Shown: piece by piece, positions 7,511 to 17,708 of the stretch | Numbering within the stretch: the stretch's first letter is position 1 | Layout of the letters: each line of letters opens with the position of its first letter | From: Alphaproteobacteria bacterium | GTDB lineage: Bacteria; Pseudomonadota; Alphaproteobacteria; SP197 | Length of the DNA stretch: 45,791 bases | Assembly: GCA_016869675.1 (NCBI GenBank) | Contig: VGDP01000007.1 | Coordinates: 68,286-114,076 of the forward strand | Direction of reading: 5' to 3' | Made by a program: the position numbers and the translations under genes | Notes under the pieces: generated by a model | What the model saw: the letters and a program-made list of their open reading frames with translations, nothing else | The model's database searches: none | What the model was told of the DNA's origin: nothing

Positions 7511-8461
7511 TCAGCGGCCGCTGGGCAGCAGCAGCGGCGGGGGCTCGTAGCCTTCGGGGTCCTGGTGGATGATGACCTCGGCCCCCGGGAACGCCTGCTT
7601 GACGCGTGCCTCGATCGCGTCGGCGATTTCGTGGGCGCGCAGGAGCGTCAGGTTCGCGTCGAGTTCAAGGTGGAACTGCACGAACGGCTGCACGCCGGAC
7701 GAGCGCGTGCGCAGGTCGTGCATGCTGCGCGCTTCCGGATGATCCAGGACGATCTGGCGGATGCGGGCGCGGTCGTCGTCGCTGAATTCGCGGTCCATGA
7801 GCAGATCGAGCGATCGGCGCGCGATCTGATACGACCCGTACAGGATGTAGCCGGCGATCACCAAGGCGAACACCGGGTCCGCCCACGACCAGCCCAGGTT
7901 GGCCGACAGCGCGATGGCGACGATCACGGCACCGTTGACCAGGATGTCGCTGCGGTAGTGCAGGGCGTCGGCGTCGATGGCGGTCGAGCCGGTCCGCCGA
8001 ACCACGAAGTTCTGGAACGCGACGAGGGCGACGGAAAGCGCGATCGACACCGCCATGACGGCGATGCCGACCGTCCCGGCCACCACCGGCGCCGGGGCGA
8101 TCAGCCGGTCGATCGATTCGACGATCAGGAACACCGCCGAGCCGGCGATGAACGCCGCCTGCCCCAGGCCGGCCAGCGGTTCCGCCTTGCCGTGGCCGAA
8201 GCGGTGTTCGCGGTCGGGCGGCTGCAGGGCGTGGCGTACGGCGACCAGGTTGACCAGCGACGCGGCCACATCCATCAGGGAATCGACCAGGCTGGACAGC
8301 AGGCTGACCGAATCGGTCATGAACCACGCGACCAGCTTGGCCGCGATCAGCACCGAAGCGACCGAGACGGACGCGACGGTGGCCAGGCGCATCAGCCTGG
8401 CCTGGCGCGCGGCCAGCGGATGGCCGGCCAACCCGCCGCCGCCTGTCGTCGCCTGGCTCAC
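7511..8461 (-). CDS. fieF: Cation diffusion facilitator, FieF/YiiP-like
   Basis: The protein has 316 residues from GTG 8461, which overlaps the pdxH stop (GTGA), so it is translationally coupled. It is a six-helix inner-membrane metal/proton antiporter exporting Zn2+ or Fe2+. [19 protein letters not shown] carries the site-A Asp residues of helix 2, [17 protein letters not shown] is the FieF-type loop, and HYRSDILVN in helix 5 gives the His-x3-Asp half of site A. The C-terminal cytoplasmic domain has FHLELD and HEIADAIE. Its length is close to the ~300 residues of E. coli FieF. The metal is inferred from the family. Confidence 0.9.
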   Translation of the reverse strand: MSQATTGGGGLAGHPLAARQARLMRLATVASVSVASVLIAAKLVAWFMTDSVSLLSSLVDSLMDVAASLVNLVAVRHALQPPDREHRFGHGKAEPLAGLGQAAFIAGSAVFLIVESIDRLIAPAPVVAGTVGIAVMAVSIALSVALVAFQNFVVRRTGSTAIDADALHYRSDILVNGAVIVAIALSANLGWSWADPVFALVIAGYILYGSYQIARRSLDLLMDREFSDDDRARIRQIVLDHPEARSMHDLRTRSSGVQPFVQFHLELDANLTLLRAHEIADAIEARVKQAFPGAEVIIHQDPEGYEPPPLLLPSGR

Positions 8462-9045
8462 GGGTACAGCCGTTCGGTCCGCCAGATGGCGCCGTCGCGC
8501 ACGTAGACCAGCCGGTCGTGCAGGCGGAACGGTCGCTCCTCCCAGAACTCGATGGTCCCTGGCACCACGCGGAAGCCCGTCCAATAGGCCGGGCGCGGCA
8601 CGGTACCGATGGCGTGCTTGAGCGCGAACTGGGCCACGCGCTTCTCCAGCGCATGGCGCGATTCCAGCGGGCGCGACTGCTGCGAGGCCCAGGCGCCGAT
8701 CTGGCTGTTGCGCGGCCGGGACGCGAAGTACTCCTCGGCCTCGGCCTCGGTCACGCCTTCGACGGACCCGACCACACGCACGCTGCGCCCGAGCGGCATC
8801 CAGTAGAAGCACAGCGCCGCCTTCGGGTTCTGGGTCAGCTCGCGCCCCTTGCGGCTCTCGCGGTTGGTGTAGAAGACGAAGCCCCGTTCATCCCAACCCT
8901 TCAGCAGCACCATGCGCAGCGACGGCTGCCCGGCCGCGTCCGCCGTGGCCAGGGCGACCGCGGTCGGCTCCTTCAGGCCACATGTCTGCGCCGCCTGGTA
9001 CCAGGTCCCGAAGCGAACGAACGGATCGGCCTCGTCGGCGGCCAT
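8458..9045 (-). CDS. pdxH: Pyridoxamine/pyridoxine 5'-phosphate oxidase
   Basis: The protein has 195 residues. ATG 9045 has AGGGGAG 5 nt upstream. It is the FMN-dependent oxidase that makes pyridoxal 5'-phosphate from the pyridoxine or pyridoxamine phosphate. Visible family segments are [58 protein letters not shown] and the C-terminal [18 protein letters not shown] with RLHDR. The length is slightly below the usual 200-218 residues, with a short N-terminus. It leads the minus-strand group pdxH-fieF-HD-GYP-SDR-M24-binding protein and faces the lipoprotein gene across a 195-nt divergent gap. Confidence 0.95.
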   Translation of the reverse strand: MAADEADPFVRFGTWYQAAQTCGLKEPTAVALATADAAGQPSLRMVLLKGWDERGFVFYTNRESRKGRELTQNPKAALCFYWMPLGRSVRVVGSVEGVTEAEAEEYFASRPRNSQIGAWASQQSRPLESRHALEKRVAQFALKHAIGTVPRPAYWTGFRVVPGTIEFWEERPFRLHDRLVYVRDGAIWRTERLYP

Positions 9046-9240
9046 GACACTCCCCTGAATGGCGGCGCCCCTTGCGCCGGCGCGCGGGCGACACCATAGG
9101 ACAAGTGGCGGCGCGGACGAAGGGCGTCGCGGAGTGGGCACGATGCCGCCATGGTTCTGCCACCATCCGGTATCATGTAGCCTGTGAGGGTCGGGCGTGC
9201 CGGTGCGGCGCGCCCGGCGAACGGCAAGGAAAGGCAAGTC

Positions 9241-9717
9241 ATGATGACCCTCGGCAAGACGGCGATGGCGGGGCTCGTCGCCCTCTCCCTCGCGGCGTGC
9301 GCTTCGGATTCCGGCCCGAAGGAGACGATCGGCACCCTGCTCGGCGCTGGCCTCGGCGGCTTGGCGGGTTCGCAGATCGGCAGCGGCTCGGGCCAGCTCG
9401 CCGCGGTGGCGGGCGGTACGCTGCTCGGCGCCTTCCTGGGCAAGGAAATCGGCTCGTCGCTCGACAGCGCGGACGAGGCGGCGGCGAACCAGACGGCGCA
9501 ACAGAGCCTGGAGACCGCGCCCACGGGGACGACCAGCACGTGGTCCAACCCGAACAGCGGCAACTCGGGCACCTTCACGCCGACCAAGACGTACCAGACC
9601 GCGTCGGATCAGTACTGCCGCGAGTACCAGCAGACCGTCATGGTCAATGGCGAGACGCAGACCGCCTACGGCACCGCGTGCCGCCAGCCCGACGGATCCT
9701 GGAAAGTCGTCAACTAG
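9241..9717 (+). CDS. Glycine-zipper outer-membrane lipoprotein (17-kDa antigen type)
   Basis: The protein has 158 residues. ATG 9241 (or 9244) follows AAGGAAAGG. A lipoprotein signal peptide ends in the lipobox LAAC at about residue 20. A glycine zipper follows ([17 protein letters not shown] and [18 protein letters not shown]), then a C-terminal domain with [23 protein letters not shown]. This is the layout of the rickettsial 17-kDa surface antigen family, small envelope lipoproteins with a structural or stability role. The two Cys residues near the C-terminus are conserved in relatives. It stands alone between a divergent promoter gap and a weak hairpin. Confidence 0.88.
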   Translation: MMTLGKTAMAGLVALSLAACASDSGPKETIGTLLGAGLGGLAGSQIGSGSGQLAAVAGGTLLGAFLGKEIGSSLDSADEAAANQTAQQSLETAPTGTTSTWSNPNSGNSGTFTPTKTYQTASDQYCREYQQTVMVNGETQTAYGTACRQPDGSWKVVN

Positions 9718-9719
9718 CG

Positions 9720-9740
9720 AGCGCGCTTCCGCCGCGCGCT
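9720..9740 (+). terminator. GC hairpin after the lipoprotein gene
   Basis: AGCGCGC (9720-9726) and GCGCGCT (9734-9740) form a 7-bp stem with a 7-nt loop 3 nt after the lipoprotein stop codon. Only two T residues follow. It is a weak terminator candidate based on position. Confidence 0.3.
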
Positions 9741-9792
9741 TGACCCGGCGCGCGGCCGGGCGTTGCATGGGGCCTGCCGTGGGGAGGCCCCG

Positions 9793-11418
9793 ATGCTGCG
9801 CGCCACGATGATGGATGTCCCGCTGACCGTGCCGCCCATGCTGGAGCGGGCGGCGCGGTTGTTTCCCACGGTCGAGGTCGTCTCAAGGCGGGCCGACCGT
9901 TCGCTGCACCGTTCGACCTACGCGACGATCCATCGCCGCGCGCGCCGGTTGGCGGCGGCGCTGGTGGGCCTGGGCCTGAAGCCCGGCCAGCCCGTCGCCA
10001 CCCTGATGTGGAACCACGACGCGCATCTGGAAGCGTATTTCGCGATTCCCTGGGCGGGCGGCGTGCTGCACACGCTCAACCTGCGGCTCAGCCCCGACGA
10101 CATCGCCTATATCGTGGGTCACGCGGGCGACCGCATCGTCATCGTCGACGACGTGCTGCTGCCCCTGCTGGCCAAGGTGCGCGAGCGTGTGTCGTTCGAC
10201 CACGTCATCGTCGTCTCGATCGGCGCCGAGCCCCTGCCCGCCGACGCCATTGGGTATGAGAACCTGCTGGCCGGTGCCGGCGAGGACTTCGCGCCCCCGG
10301 CGCTGGCCGAGAACGACGCGGCGGCCATGTGCTACACGTCTGGCACCACCGGGCGCCCGAAGGGCGTCGTCTACTCCCACCGGGCGCTGGTGCTGCATTC
10401 CATGGCGACGGCCATGGCCGATTGCGTCGGGCACAGCCACCGCGCGACGATCATGCCGATCGTCCCCATGTTCCACGTCAACGCCTGGGGTATCCCCTTC
10501 ACCGCCACCATGGTGGGCGCGACGCTGGCCATGCCCGGGCCATACCTGGACCCCGAGAACCTGCTCGACCTCATGGTGCGCGAGCAGGTGAACCTGGCCG
10601 CCGGGGTGCCCACGATCTGGCTGGGTGTCGTGCAGAAGTTCAAGGAGGAGCCGGGGCGCTGGCCGCTCGCGCCGGGATTGCGCGTGGTGTCCGGCGGCGC
10701 GGCGGCGCCGGAATCGCTGTGGCGCGACATCGAAGCCATGGGCGCGCGCGGCTTCCACGGCTGGGGCATGACCGAGACGACGCCGGTCGGCTCGGGCACC
10801 ATGATCAAGCGCCACATGGCCGAGGCCGAGACGCCGGGGGAGGCGCGCTACGCCCTGCTCATGAAACAGGGCCTGCCGCTGCCCTATGTCGACATGCGTA
10901 TCGTCAACGATGCCGGCGAGGCGCCGTGGGACGGCGTCGCCAGCGGCGAGCTGCAGCTTCGCGGCCCGTGGATCGCCGCCGGCTACCACGGCGGCGAGGA
11001 CGCCGAGAAATGGACCGCCGACGGCTGGTTCTGCACCGGCGACGTGGCGACCATCGACCCCGAGGGCTACATCCAGCTCACCGACCGGGCCAAGGACCTG
11101 ATCAAGTCCGGCGGCGAATGGATCAGCTCGCAGGCGCTGGAGAACGCGCTGATGGATCACCCGGCGGTCAAGGAGGCGGCGGTGATCGCCGTCGCCCACC
11201 CGAAGTGGCAGGAACGGCCGCTGGCCGCGGTGGTCCTGCGCGAAGGACGCACGGCCACGCCTGCCGAGCTGGGCGCCCACCTGGAGGGACGCTTCGCGCG
11301 CTGGTGGCTGCCGGACGCCTACGTCTACATCGACGCCATCCCGCGCACCTCGACCGGCAAATTCCAGAAGACGACGCTACGCGCCCACTACAAGGATTTC
11401 GCCTGGCCCGCGGCCTGA
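9793..11418 (+). CDS. Fatty-acyl-CoA synthetase (AMP-binding, class I adenylate-forming)
   Basis: The protein has 541 residues. ATG 9793 follows GGGGAGG. It activates a carboxylic acid, probably medium- or long-chain, to the acyl-AMP and then acyl-CoA. Motifs in order: [16 protein letters not shown] (phosphate loop), [11 protein letters not shown] (A5), GWFCTGDVA (A7), [15 protein letters not shown] (A8 hinge) and [12 protein letters not shown] with the catalytic Lys. The [10 protein letters not shown]-type segment [13 protein letters not shown] is usual in the fatty-acid ligase branch. The chain length is not readable from sequence. fabI follows on the same strand after an 82-nt gap holding a promoter-like sequence, so they may be separate transcripts. 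Confidence 0.9.
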   Translation: MLRATMMDVPLTVPPMLERAARLFPTVEVVSRRADRSLHRSTYATIHRRARRLAAALVGLGLKPGQPVATLMWNHDAHLEAYFAIPWAGGVLHTLNLRLSPDDIAYIVGHAGDRIVIVDDVLLPLLAKVRERVSFDHVIVVSIGAEPLPADAIGYENLLAGAGEDFAPPALAENDAAAMCYTSGTTGRPKGVVYSHRALVLHSMATAMADCVGHSHRATIMPIVPMFHVNAWGIPFTATMVGATLAMPGPYLDPENLLDLMVREQVNLAAGVPTIWLGVVQKFKEEPGRWPLAPGLRVVSGGAAAPESLWRDIEAMGARGFHGWGMTETTPVGSGTMIKRHMAEAETPGEARYALLMKQGLPLPYVDMRIVNDAGEAPWDGVASGELQLRGPWIAAGYHGGEDAEKWTADGWFCTGDVATIDPEGYIQLTDRAKDLIKSGGEWISSQALENALMDHPAVKEAAVIAVAHPKWQERPLAAVVLREGRTATPAELGAHLEGRFARWWLPDAYVYIDAIPRTSTGKFQKTTLRAHYKDFAWPAA

Positions 11419-11423
11419 CCCGC

Positions 11424-11454
11424 TTGCCCCGGCCCGGTCCGGGTCGTGTAGGAT
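11424..11454 (+). promoter_or_regulatory. Promoter-like sequence upstream of fabI
   Basis: TTGCCC (11424-11429) and TAGGAT (11449-11454) lie 19 nt apart, 47 nt before the fabI start codon. Spacing is a little long and the matches are partial, so this is a weak prediction. Confidence 0.25.
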
Positions 11455-11500
11455 GGCGACTCGCGGCCCGGCAAGGGCGGATGCGGGGGGGGGATCGGTC

Positions 11501-12310
11501 ATGACGTCGGCCGGTTTGTTGGCGGCCAAGCGCGGCCTGATCATGGGGGTCGCCAACGACCGGTCCATCGCGTGGGGTATCGCCTCGCAGTCCGCGGCGC
11601 ACGGCGCGGCGCTGGCGTTCACCTACCAGGGCGAGGCGCTGGAGAAGCGGGTGCGGCCGCTGGCGGCGGGTGTCGGCTCGGATTTCGTCGAGGATTGCGA
11701 CGTGTCGGACGAAGCCAGCCTGGATCGGGTGTTCGGCGCGATCGCCCAGCGCTGGGGCCGGCTGGATTTCCTGGTCCACGCCATCGCCTACTCGGACAAG
11801 GAGGAGTTGAAGGGCAAGTATCTGGATACGTCGCTCGCCAACTTCACGCGGACCATGGCGATCTCGTGCTACTCGTTCACCGCCGTCTGCCGGCGGGCGG
11901 CGCCGCTCATGGACCAGGGCGGCTCGCTGCTGACGCTGAGCTACCACGGCGCCGAACGGGTGATGCCGCACTACAACGTCATGGGCGTCGCCAAGGCGGC
12001 GCTGGAGGCGAGCGTGCGCTATCTGGCGGCGGACCTGGGCGATCGCGCGATCCGGGTCAACGCCATTTCGGCCGGCCCGATCAAGACCCTGGCCGCCTCG
12101 GGCATCGGTGACTTCCGCTACATCCTCAAGTGGAACCAGTACAATTCGCCGCTCAGGCGCAACGTGACCATCGACGAGGTCGGCGGCGCCGCGGTCTATC
12201 TGCTGAGCGACCTGGGCACCGCCGTGACCGGCGAGGTGCACCATGTGGACTGCGGCTACAACATCGTCGGGATGAAGAACCCGGACGCCCCCGACATCTC
12301 GGTCGTCTAG
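11501..12310 (+). CDS. fabI: Enoyl-[acyl-carrier-protein] reductase (NADH)
   Basis: The protein has 269 residues. ATG 11501 is chosen because the family begins just before the [17 protein letters not shown] nucleotide-binding segment; the frame upstream is low-complexity. FabI reduces the enoyl-ACP double bond in the last step of each fatty-acid elongation cycle. Both active-site Tyr residues are present, in [17 protein letters not shown] (Tyr148, Tyr158), followed by Lys165. The C-terminal [17 protein letters not shown] is typical. aroC starts 17 nt after the stop, so the two are probably co-transcribed. Confidence 0.96.
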   Translation: MTSAGLLAAKRGLIMGVANDRSIAWGIASQSAAHGAALAFTYQGEALEKRVRPLAAGVGSDFVEDCDVSDEASLDRVFGAIAQRWGRLDFLVHAIAYSDKEELKGKYLDTSLANFTRTMAISCYSFTAVCRRAAPLMDQGGSLLTLSYHGAERVMPHYNVMGVAKAALEASVRYLAADLGDRAIRVNAISAGPIKTLAASGIGDFRYILKWNQYNSPLRRNVTIDEVGGAAVYLLSDLGTAVTGEVHHVDCGYNIVGMKNPDAPDISVV

Positions 12311-12327
12311 GGCGGCGGCGGACCGCC

Positions 12328-13404
12328 ATGTCGTACAACACCTTCGGGCATCTGTTCCGCGTCACCACGTGGGGCGAAAGCCACGGGCCCGAGATCGGCT
12401 GCGTCGTGGATGGCACGCCGCCGGGCATCCCGCTCGCCGAGACGGACATCCAGCCGTTCCTCGACCGCCGCCGGCCGGGGCAATCGCGCCACACGACCCA
12501 GCGCAAGGAAACGGACACGGTGCGCATCCTGTCCGGCGTGTTCGAGGGCGTGACCACGGGCACGCCCATCGCGCTGGCGATCGTCAACGAGGACCAGCGG
12601 TCCAAGGACTACGACGCGATCCGCAACCAGTTCCGCCCCGGCCACGCCGACTACGCCTACATCGCAAAATACGGCCGACGCGACCACCGGGGCGGCGGAC
12701 GATCGAGCGCGCGTGAGACCGCCATGCGCGTGGCCGCCGGCGCCGTCGCGCGCAAGGTGCTGGGACAGGCCGTGCGCATCCGTGGCGCCCTGATCCAGAT
12801 GGGCCCGCACGCCGTGGACCGCGCGCGCTGGGACTGGGACGAAGTCGAGCGCAACCCGTTCTTCGCGCCGGACGCCGGGGCCGCGCGCGCGTGGGAGGCG
12901 TTCCTCGACGGCGTGCGCAAGAAGGGGTCATCGACCGGCGCCGTGGTCGAAGTGGTCGCCTCGGGCGTGCCCGCCGGGCTGGGCGCGCCGATCTACGGCA
13001 AGCTCGACGCCGACCTGGCCGCCGCCATGATGAGCATCAACGCGGTCAAGGGTGTCGAGATCGGCGACGGCTTCGCCGCCGCCGCGCTGGCCGGCGAGGA
13101 CGCCGCGGACGCCATGCGCATGCGGGACGGCCGGGTCGCCTTCCTGTCCAACCACGCGGGCGGCATCCTGGGCGGCATCGCGACGGGCCAGGACGTGGTG
13201 GTGCGCTTCGCGGTCAAGCCGACCTCGTCGATCCTGATCCCGCGCCCGAGCGTGGACCGCCACGGCCAAGAGATCGAGGTCGTGGTCAAGGGCCGCCACG
13301 ACCCGTGCGTCGGCATCCGCGCCGTGCCTGTGGGCGAGGCGATGATGGCGTGCGTGCTGGCCGACCACCTGCTGCGCCACCGGGCGCAGGTCGGGCCGGC
13401 GTGA
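12328..13404 (+). CDS. aroC: Chorismate synthase
   Basis: The protein has 358 residues, a normal length. It makes chorismate from 5-enolpyruvylshikimate 3-phosphate using reduced FMN, the last shikimate step. Signatures: the N-terminal [17 protein letters not shown], the [15 protein letters not shown] loop, [35 protein letters not shown], and [15 protein letters not shown] near the C-terminus. The start at 12328 gives the expected MSYNTFGH beginning. Its TGA overlaps the GTG start of the dehalogenase gene by four bases (GTGA), which suggests translational coupling in a fabI-aroC-dehalogenase-AhpD-like operon. Confidence 0.97.
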   Translation: MSYNTFGHLFRVTTWGESHGPEIGCVVDGTPPGIPLAETDIQPFLDRRRPGQSRHTTQRKETDTVRILSGVFEGVTTGTPIALAIVNEDQRSKDYDAIRNQFRPGHADYAYIAKYGRRDHRGGGRSSARETAMRVAAGAVARKVLGQAVRIRGALIQMGPHAVDRARWDWDEVERNPFFAPDAGAARAWEAFLDGVRKKGSSTGAVVEVVASGVPAGLGAPIYGKLDADLAAAMMSINAVKGVEIGDGFAAAALAGEDAADAMRMRDGRVAFLSNHAGGILGGIATGQDVVVRFAVKPTSSILIPRPSVDRHGQEIEVVVKGRHDPCVGIRAVPVGEAMMACVLADHLLRHRAQVGPA

Positions 13405-14320
13405 CGCCGGCGGACCTGCTGCGCGCGGTGCCGTTGGTGCGGCGCCGCGTCGGCACGGGCGTGACCATCGCGTACCGCATCATGGGCGAGGGCCCGCTGC
13501 TGCTGCTGCACGGCGCGCCGCAAAGCCACGTCATGTGGGCCAGGGTCGCGCCGCGCCTGGCGCCCGCCGCTTCACCCTGGTGATGAGCGACCTGCGCGGC
13601 TACGGCGACAGCGACAAGCCGACGGGCGAGGCGGGCCACGCCGCGTCCTCGTTCCGCGCCATGGCGGCCGATCAGCTCCCCCTGATGGACGAGCTGGGCC
13701 ACGCGACCTTCGCCATCGCCAGCCACGATCGTGGCGGGCGCACCACCCATCGCCTGTGCCTGGACGCGCCGGCGCGGGTGCGCCGGGCGGCGGTGCTCGA
13801 CATCGCGCCGACGCTCACCATGTTCGAGCGCACCGACATGGCGTTCGCCATGGCGTACTTCCACTGGTTCCTGTGGGCCCAGCCGGCGCCCCTGCCCAAA
13901 CGTCTGATCGGCGCCGATTCGTCGTACCACCTGCGCGCCGCGATGCTGGGCTGGGACGGCGCGTCGCCGTTCGACACGCGCTTCTTCGACCCTGCGTGCG
14001 GGGCCGAGTACGAACGCATCAACGCCGACCCGGCGACGATCCACGGCTTGTGCGAGGACTACCGCGCCGCCGCGACCATTGACCTAAACCATCACCGCGC
14101 CGACCGTGCCGCCGGGCGCCGCATCGCCTGCCCTCTGCTGGTGCTGTGGGGCGAACGCAACCGTATGTGGCGCACCTACGACATGCTCGCCGTGTGGCGG
14201 GCTGAGGCGAGCGGGCCGGTCGAGGGCGCGCCGATCGTGAGCGGCCACTACATAGCCGAGGAGAACCCCGAGGCGACCGCAGCGATGCTGGAGACCTTCT
14301 TCACCCAAGGAGGCGTGTGA
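13401..14320 (+). pseudogene. Haloacetate dehalogenase (alpha/beta hydrolase), frameshifted
   Basis: Two frames together encode one alpha/beta hydrolase. The first runs from GTG 13401 (overlapping the aroC stop) through GPLLLLHGAPQSHVMWARV and stops at 13583. The second continues with RRFTLVMSDLRGYGDSDKPTG to 14320. One missing base near 13560-13566 explains it. Catalytic features of fluoroacetate dehalogenases are all present: the nucleophile in SHDRGGR with both Arg residues, the halide-binding His-Trp of YFHWF, the Tyr of CEDYRAAATID and the His of SGHYIAEENP. If the frameshift is real the enzyme is dead. The otherwise perfect conservation makes a sequencing error or a very recent mutation likely. 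No slippery heptamer is visible. Confidence 0.85.
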
Positions 14321-14922
14321 TGGCGAAAGGCAAGACCGTCCGGCGCGCCAGGCGCGCCGGGCACGATGTCATGGCGCTGGCGCTGCCCGATCAGCGCCGG
14401 CTCGACGACGACATCAAGGCGCTGTTCGCCACGTGCGAGGAGAAGCTGGGCCTGGTGCCCAACGTCCTGCGCGCCTACACCCTGCGGCCAGAGAAGCTGC
14501 GCCGCTTCGGCCGCTTCTACAACGAGGTCATGCTGGGCGAGTCCGGTCTCTCGAAGCTCGAGCGCGAGATGATCGCCGTGGTGGTCAGCAGCGTGAACCG
14601 CTGCTTCTACTGCCTGGTCGCGCACGGCGCCGCCGTGCGCGAACTCTCCGGCGACGCGGCGCTGGGCGAGATGCTGGTCATGAACTACTGCGTCGCGCCG
14701 CTCGACCGGCGCCAGCGGGCCATGCTCGACTTCGCCTGGAAGCTGACCGAGGCGAGCCACACCATCGAGGAGGCCGATCGCGCCGCCCTGCGCGCCGCCG
14801 GGTTCAGCGACGCCGACATCTGGGACATCGCCGAGGTTGCCGGCTTCTACAACATGTCGAACCGCCTGGCCTCGGCGGTCGACATGCGGCCCAACGCCGC
14901 CTATCACGCCAAGGGTCGCTGA
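14320..14922 (+). CDS. Peroxidase-related (AhpD-like, carboxymuconolactone decarboxylase fold) protein
   Basis: The protein has 200 residues. ATG 14320 follows AAGGAGG with 6-nt spacing and overlaps the dehalogenase stop (TGATG). The redox motif is RCFYCLVAHGAAVR, a Cys-x2-Cys with His four residues on, preceded by LSKLEREMIAVVVSSVN, as in AhpD-like alkylhydroperoxidases. The upstream KLGLVPNVLRAYTLRPEKL and downstream AEVAGFYNMSNRLA segments mark the uncharacterised peroxidase-related group. It probably reduces organic peroxides or serves as a thiol-disulfide partner. The operon position suggests a link with dehalogenation, which is inference. Confidence 0.88.
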   Translation: MAKGKTVRRARRAGHDVMALALPDQRRLDDDIKALFATCEEKLGLVPNVLRAYTLRPEKLRRFGRFYNEVMLGESGLSKLEREMIAVVVSSVNRCFYCLVAHGAAVRELSGDAALGEMLVMNYCVAPLDRRQRAMLDFAWKLTEASHTIEEADRAALRAAGFSDADIWDIAEVAGFYNMSNRLASAVDMRPNAAYHAKGR

Positions 14923-14952
14923 CTCCACGGCCAGCGGCCCTTCGTCGGATGG

Positions 14953-16062
14953 TTACGAACCGGCCTGGATCTCCTCCCACAGCTTCTGGTAGCGGTCCTC
15001 GACGGCCGGATCGAGCGGGCCGAAGAAGACGCTGTTGGCCATCAGGTCCTCGGGGTTGGTCAGGCCGAGCGATGCGACGACCGCCGGGTCCGCGACCTCG
15101 AAGGACTTCATGTTCGAGTGGCCGTAGCCGTAGCCCTCGATCAGGTACTTGCCGGCGGTCGGCGACTGCCACGCGTTGATGAAGTCGTAGACCGCCTGCT
15201 CGTCGCCCTCGCCGCCGCGGATGCGCACCAAGCCGCAGCACCAGCCCCAGATGCCTTCCTTGGGTCGGGCGTAGGCGACCGGCACGCCCTGTTCCTTCAG
15301 GCGCTTGTACGTCTCGTTCCAGGCGTACGCGATGACGATCTCGCCCGAGGCCATGGCCTGGTCGAGCTCGGTCGCGGTCGACCAGTAGACGCGCGCCAAC
15401 GACCGCTGCTTGCGCAGCATGTCCGCGATCGGACCGTCGAGCGCGTCCTGCGGCGCGTTCCTCATGTCGTAGCCCAGGATCGCCGCCGCGGCGTAGATCA
15501 TCGACGTGGTGTCCGGCGGCGAGATCTTGCCCGCGTAGCGCTCGTCGAACATCATCGCCCAGCTTTCTTCCGCATCGACCAGGTCGGTGCGGTAGATGAC
15601 CGACGAATTGCCCCAGTCGGTCGGCGCGAAGTAGGCCTCGCCGTCGTACATGACGCCCGCCTGGGTCTTCATGACCGGGAACAGGTCGTCCCAGTGCGCG
15701 AGCCGGCTGGTATCCAGCGGCATCACCAGATCGGCGTCGCGCAGGCGCGTCATGTCCTCGGTGCAGGGATGGAACATGTCGACCTGGAAACCGGCGCGCA
15801 TCTTGTTGTAGGCCTCGGTGGTGTCGGCGAAGTTCGTCCAGTCGGGCGAGCGGCCGTACTTCTCGATATAGTCGGGGTGCAGCTCGGGGATTTCGTAGCC
15901 GCTCCAGGTGAACAGCAGCGGCTGGCGGATCTCGGCGCGCACCCCTGGCGCCATGATCGGCGCGGCACCCATGACCAGGCCGAGCGAGGCCATGGCCTTG
16001 GCGACCGTGCGGCGGTCGGCCGTGCCGTTGCGAATCTCGTCGATGATGCGCTGGTAACTCAT
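14953..16062 (-). CDS. PotD/PotF-like ABC transporter substrate-binding protein (orphan)
   Basis: The protein has 369 residues. GAAGG directly precedes ATG 16062. The N-terminus has a twin-Arg-like DRRTVAKAMASLGLVMG and ends in a signal-like ...GVRA. Family segments are LLFTWSGYEIPELHPDYI, MFHPCTEDMTRL, FAPTDWGNSSVIYRTD, ASGEIVIAYAWNET and GYGYGHSNMKSFEV. The same blocks occur in the protein at 2005-3123, so the two are paralogs. No permease or ATPase is next to it; it faces the AhpD-like gene across 30 nt and is preceded by the flavin monooxygenase. The ligand is likely a polyamine- or opine-like compound. Confidence 0.88.
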   Translation of the reverse strand: MSYQRIIDEIRNGTADRRTVAKAMASLGLVMGAAPIMAPGVRAEIRQPLLFTWSGYEIPELHPDYIEKYGRSPDWTNFADTTEAYNKMRAGFQVDMFHPCTEDMTRLRDADLVMPLDTSRLAHWDDLFPVMKTQAGVMYDGEAYFAPTDWGNSSVIYRTDLVDAEESWAMMFDERYAGKISPPDTTSMIYAAAAILGYDMRNAPQDALDGPIADMLRKQRSLARVYWSTATELDQAMASGEIVIAYAWNETYKRLKEQGVPVAYARPKEGIWGWCCGLVRIRGGEGDEQAVYDFINAWQSPTAGKYLIEGYGYGHSNMKSFEVADPAVVASLGLTNPEDLMANSVFFGPLDPAVEDRYQKLWEEIQAGS

Positions 16063-16167
16063 CCTTCGGGCTCCCTGTCGGTTTCTAGAGTCGCCGTCAT
16101 AGTATCGCGAATGACGCGGGACTCTATCCCCCCTTTCGAGGGTTCGCCTACGGCGTCGTCCGAGGGC

Positions 16168-17640
16168 TCACGCCGCCACCGGCCGGCGCTTCGTCAACGT
16201 GTAGTCGGCCAAGTCCACGTGGCGCGTCGCCTGGGCGTAGGCGCGCGTGTGCGACGACCAGTTCTGCACGATGCGGCCGTCGGTGGTCTTGTACCAGGAC
16301 GTGCAGCCCGGGTCGGCCCAGGTCGAGCGCGCTAGCGCCGCCTGCAGGTTCGCGTTGAAGCGCGCCTGCGCCGCCGCCGTCACCTCCAACGCCGTCGCGT
16401 CGTTCGCTTCGAGCGCCGCCAACGCCTTCACCGCGTACTCGGCCTGGCGCTCGATCATGAAGGTGATCGAGTTGTGCCCGAGGTTGGTGTTGGGCCCGTA
16501 CGTCATGAACAGGTTGGGAAAACCGGCCACGGTGATCCCCAGGTACGCCTCGGGCACCGGGCGCCACGCGTCCGCGAGGCGCCGGCCGGCGCGGCCCGCG
16601 ACATCTAGCGACCAGTGCCAGCCGGTGGTTTCGAAGCCGGTGGCGAAGACGAGCACGTCGAGCGGATGCTCTAGCCCGTCGGCGGTCACCACGCCATTAG
16701 GCACGATCAACGCGATCGGCTGGGTGACCAGCTCGACGTTCGGCTGCTGCAGCGCCGGGTAGTAGGTGTCGGCCACCAGGATGCGCTTGCAGCCGATGGG
16801 ATAGTCGGGCGTCAGCCTGGCGCGCAGCACCGGATCGGCGACCTGGGCGTGCAGGTGATCGAGTGCGAACGCGGTGTAGGCCGCGCGGCCCTCGGCGGTC
16901 CACTCGAATGCCTGCCACAGCCACTGGTCGGCGCGCTGGTAGAGATACTCGCGTTCGGCCACCGCCACCTGGGGCGCGCTGCGCAGCAGGGCCTTGTGCG
17001 TCGTGGAGACAGGGTAGTCCTGCCGGGGCACGATCCAGTTCGCGCTGCGCTGGAACACGGTCAGGTGACCGGCCGCCTCGGCCACTTCGGGGACGAGCTG
17101 GATCGCCGAGGCGCCCGAGCCGATGACGCCGACGCGCCGCTCCGTCAGGTCGACCCCGTGATCCCATTGGGCCGAATGGAACGCCGGGCCGGCAAAGCTC
17201 GCGCGACCCGGGATCGCGGGCGGCACGGGCCGGCTGAGCTGGCCCAGCGCCGGCACCAGCGCGTCCGCCCGGTACCGCGCGCCGGAGCGTGTCGTCACGT
17301 CCCAGTGCGCGGCGGCGTCGTCCCAGCGGGCTTCCACCGCCTCGTCGCCGAGGCGCAGGCACGGCCCCAGGGCGAACCGCTCGACCAGGTTTTCGGCGTA
17401 GGCCAGGATCTCGGGCTGGCGCGGGTAGAAGTGGCTCCACTCGAGCGAGGGCGCGAAGGAGAACTGGTAGACCGCAACCTCGGTATCACAGGCGCAGCCG
17501 GGGTAGGTGTTCTCGCGCCACGTACCGCCGACGCGCGCCGCCTTGTCGAGCACGACGACGTCATGGCCGGCCGCGCGCATCTGGATGGCCGCGCACAAGC
17601 CGCCGAGCCCGGCGCCCACCACCACCACCGACCGACCCAT
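16168..17640 (-). CDS. Flavin-containing (Baeyer-Villiger type) monooxygenase
   Basis: The protein has 490 residues. ATG 17640 follows GAGGGTG, and the Rossmann motif begins at once (VVVVGAGLGGLCAAIQ, FAD site). The Baeyer-Villiger fingerprint F-x-G-x3-H-x3-W is intact as FAGPAFHSAQW (149-159). It is followed by the NADPH site GVIGSGASAIQLVPE. PNLFMTYGPNTNLGHNS near the C-terminus is typical. These soluble enzymes insert oxygen next to a ketone using NADPH and O2. The substrate is unknown. The nearest genes are the orphan antitoxin upstream and a binding protein downstream, neither clearly linked. Confidence 0.9.
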   Translation of the reverse strand: MGRSVVVVGAGLGGLCAAIQMRAAGHDVVVLDKAARVGGTWRENTYPGCACDTEVAVYQFSFAPSLEWSHFYPRQPEILAYAENLVERFALGPCLRLGDEAVEARWDDAAAHWDVTTRSGARYRADALVPALGQLSRPVPPAIPGRASFAGPAFHSAQWDHGVDLTERRVGVIGSGASAIQLVPEVAEAAGHLTVFQRSANWIVPRQDYPVSTTHKALLRSAPQVAVAEREYLYQRADQWLWQAFEWTAEGRAAYTAFALDHLHAQVADPVLRARLTPDYPIGCKRILVADTYYPALQQPNVELVTQPIALIVPNGVVTADGLEHPLDVLVFATGFETTGWHWSLDVAGRAGRRLADAWRPVPEAYLGITVAGFPNLFMTYGPNTNLGHNSITFMIERQAEYAVKALAALEANDATALEVTAAAQARFNANLQAALARSTWADPGCTSWYKTTDGRIVQNWSSHTRAYAQATRHVDLADYTLTKRRPVAA

Positions 17641-17708
17641 GCCGACACCCTCGCACCAGAAACCCAGCTTTGCGCGGGCGGCATGCTCCTCGGCGCGCCC
17701 CCGGCCCG

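Noticed and set aside
13535-13600. Programmed ribosomal frameshift in the dehalogenase gene
   Set aside because: There is no slippery heptamer or obvious downstream pseudoknot; a one-base deletion explains the break.
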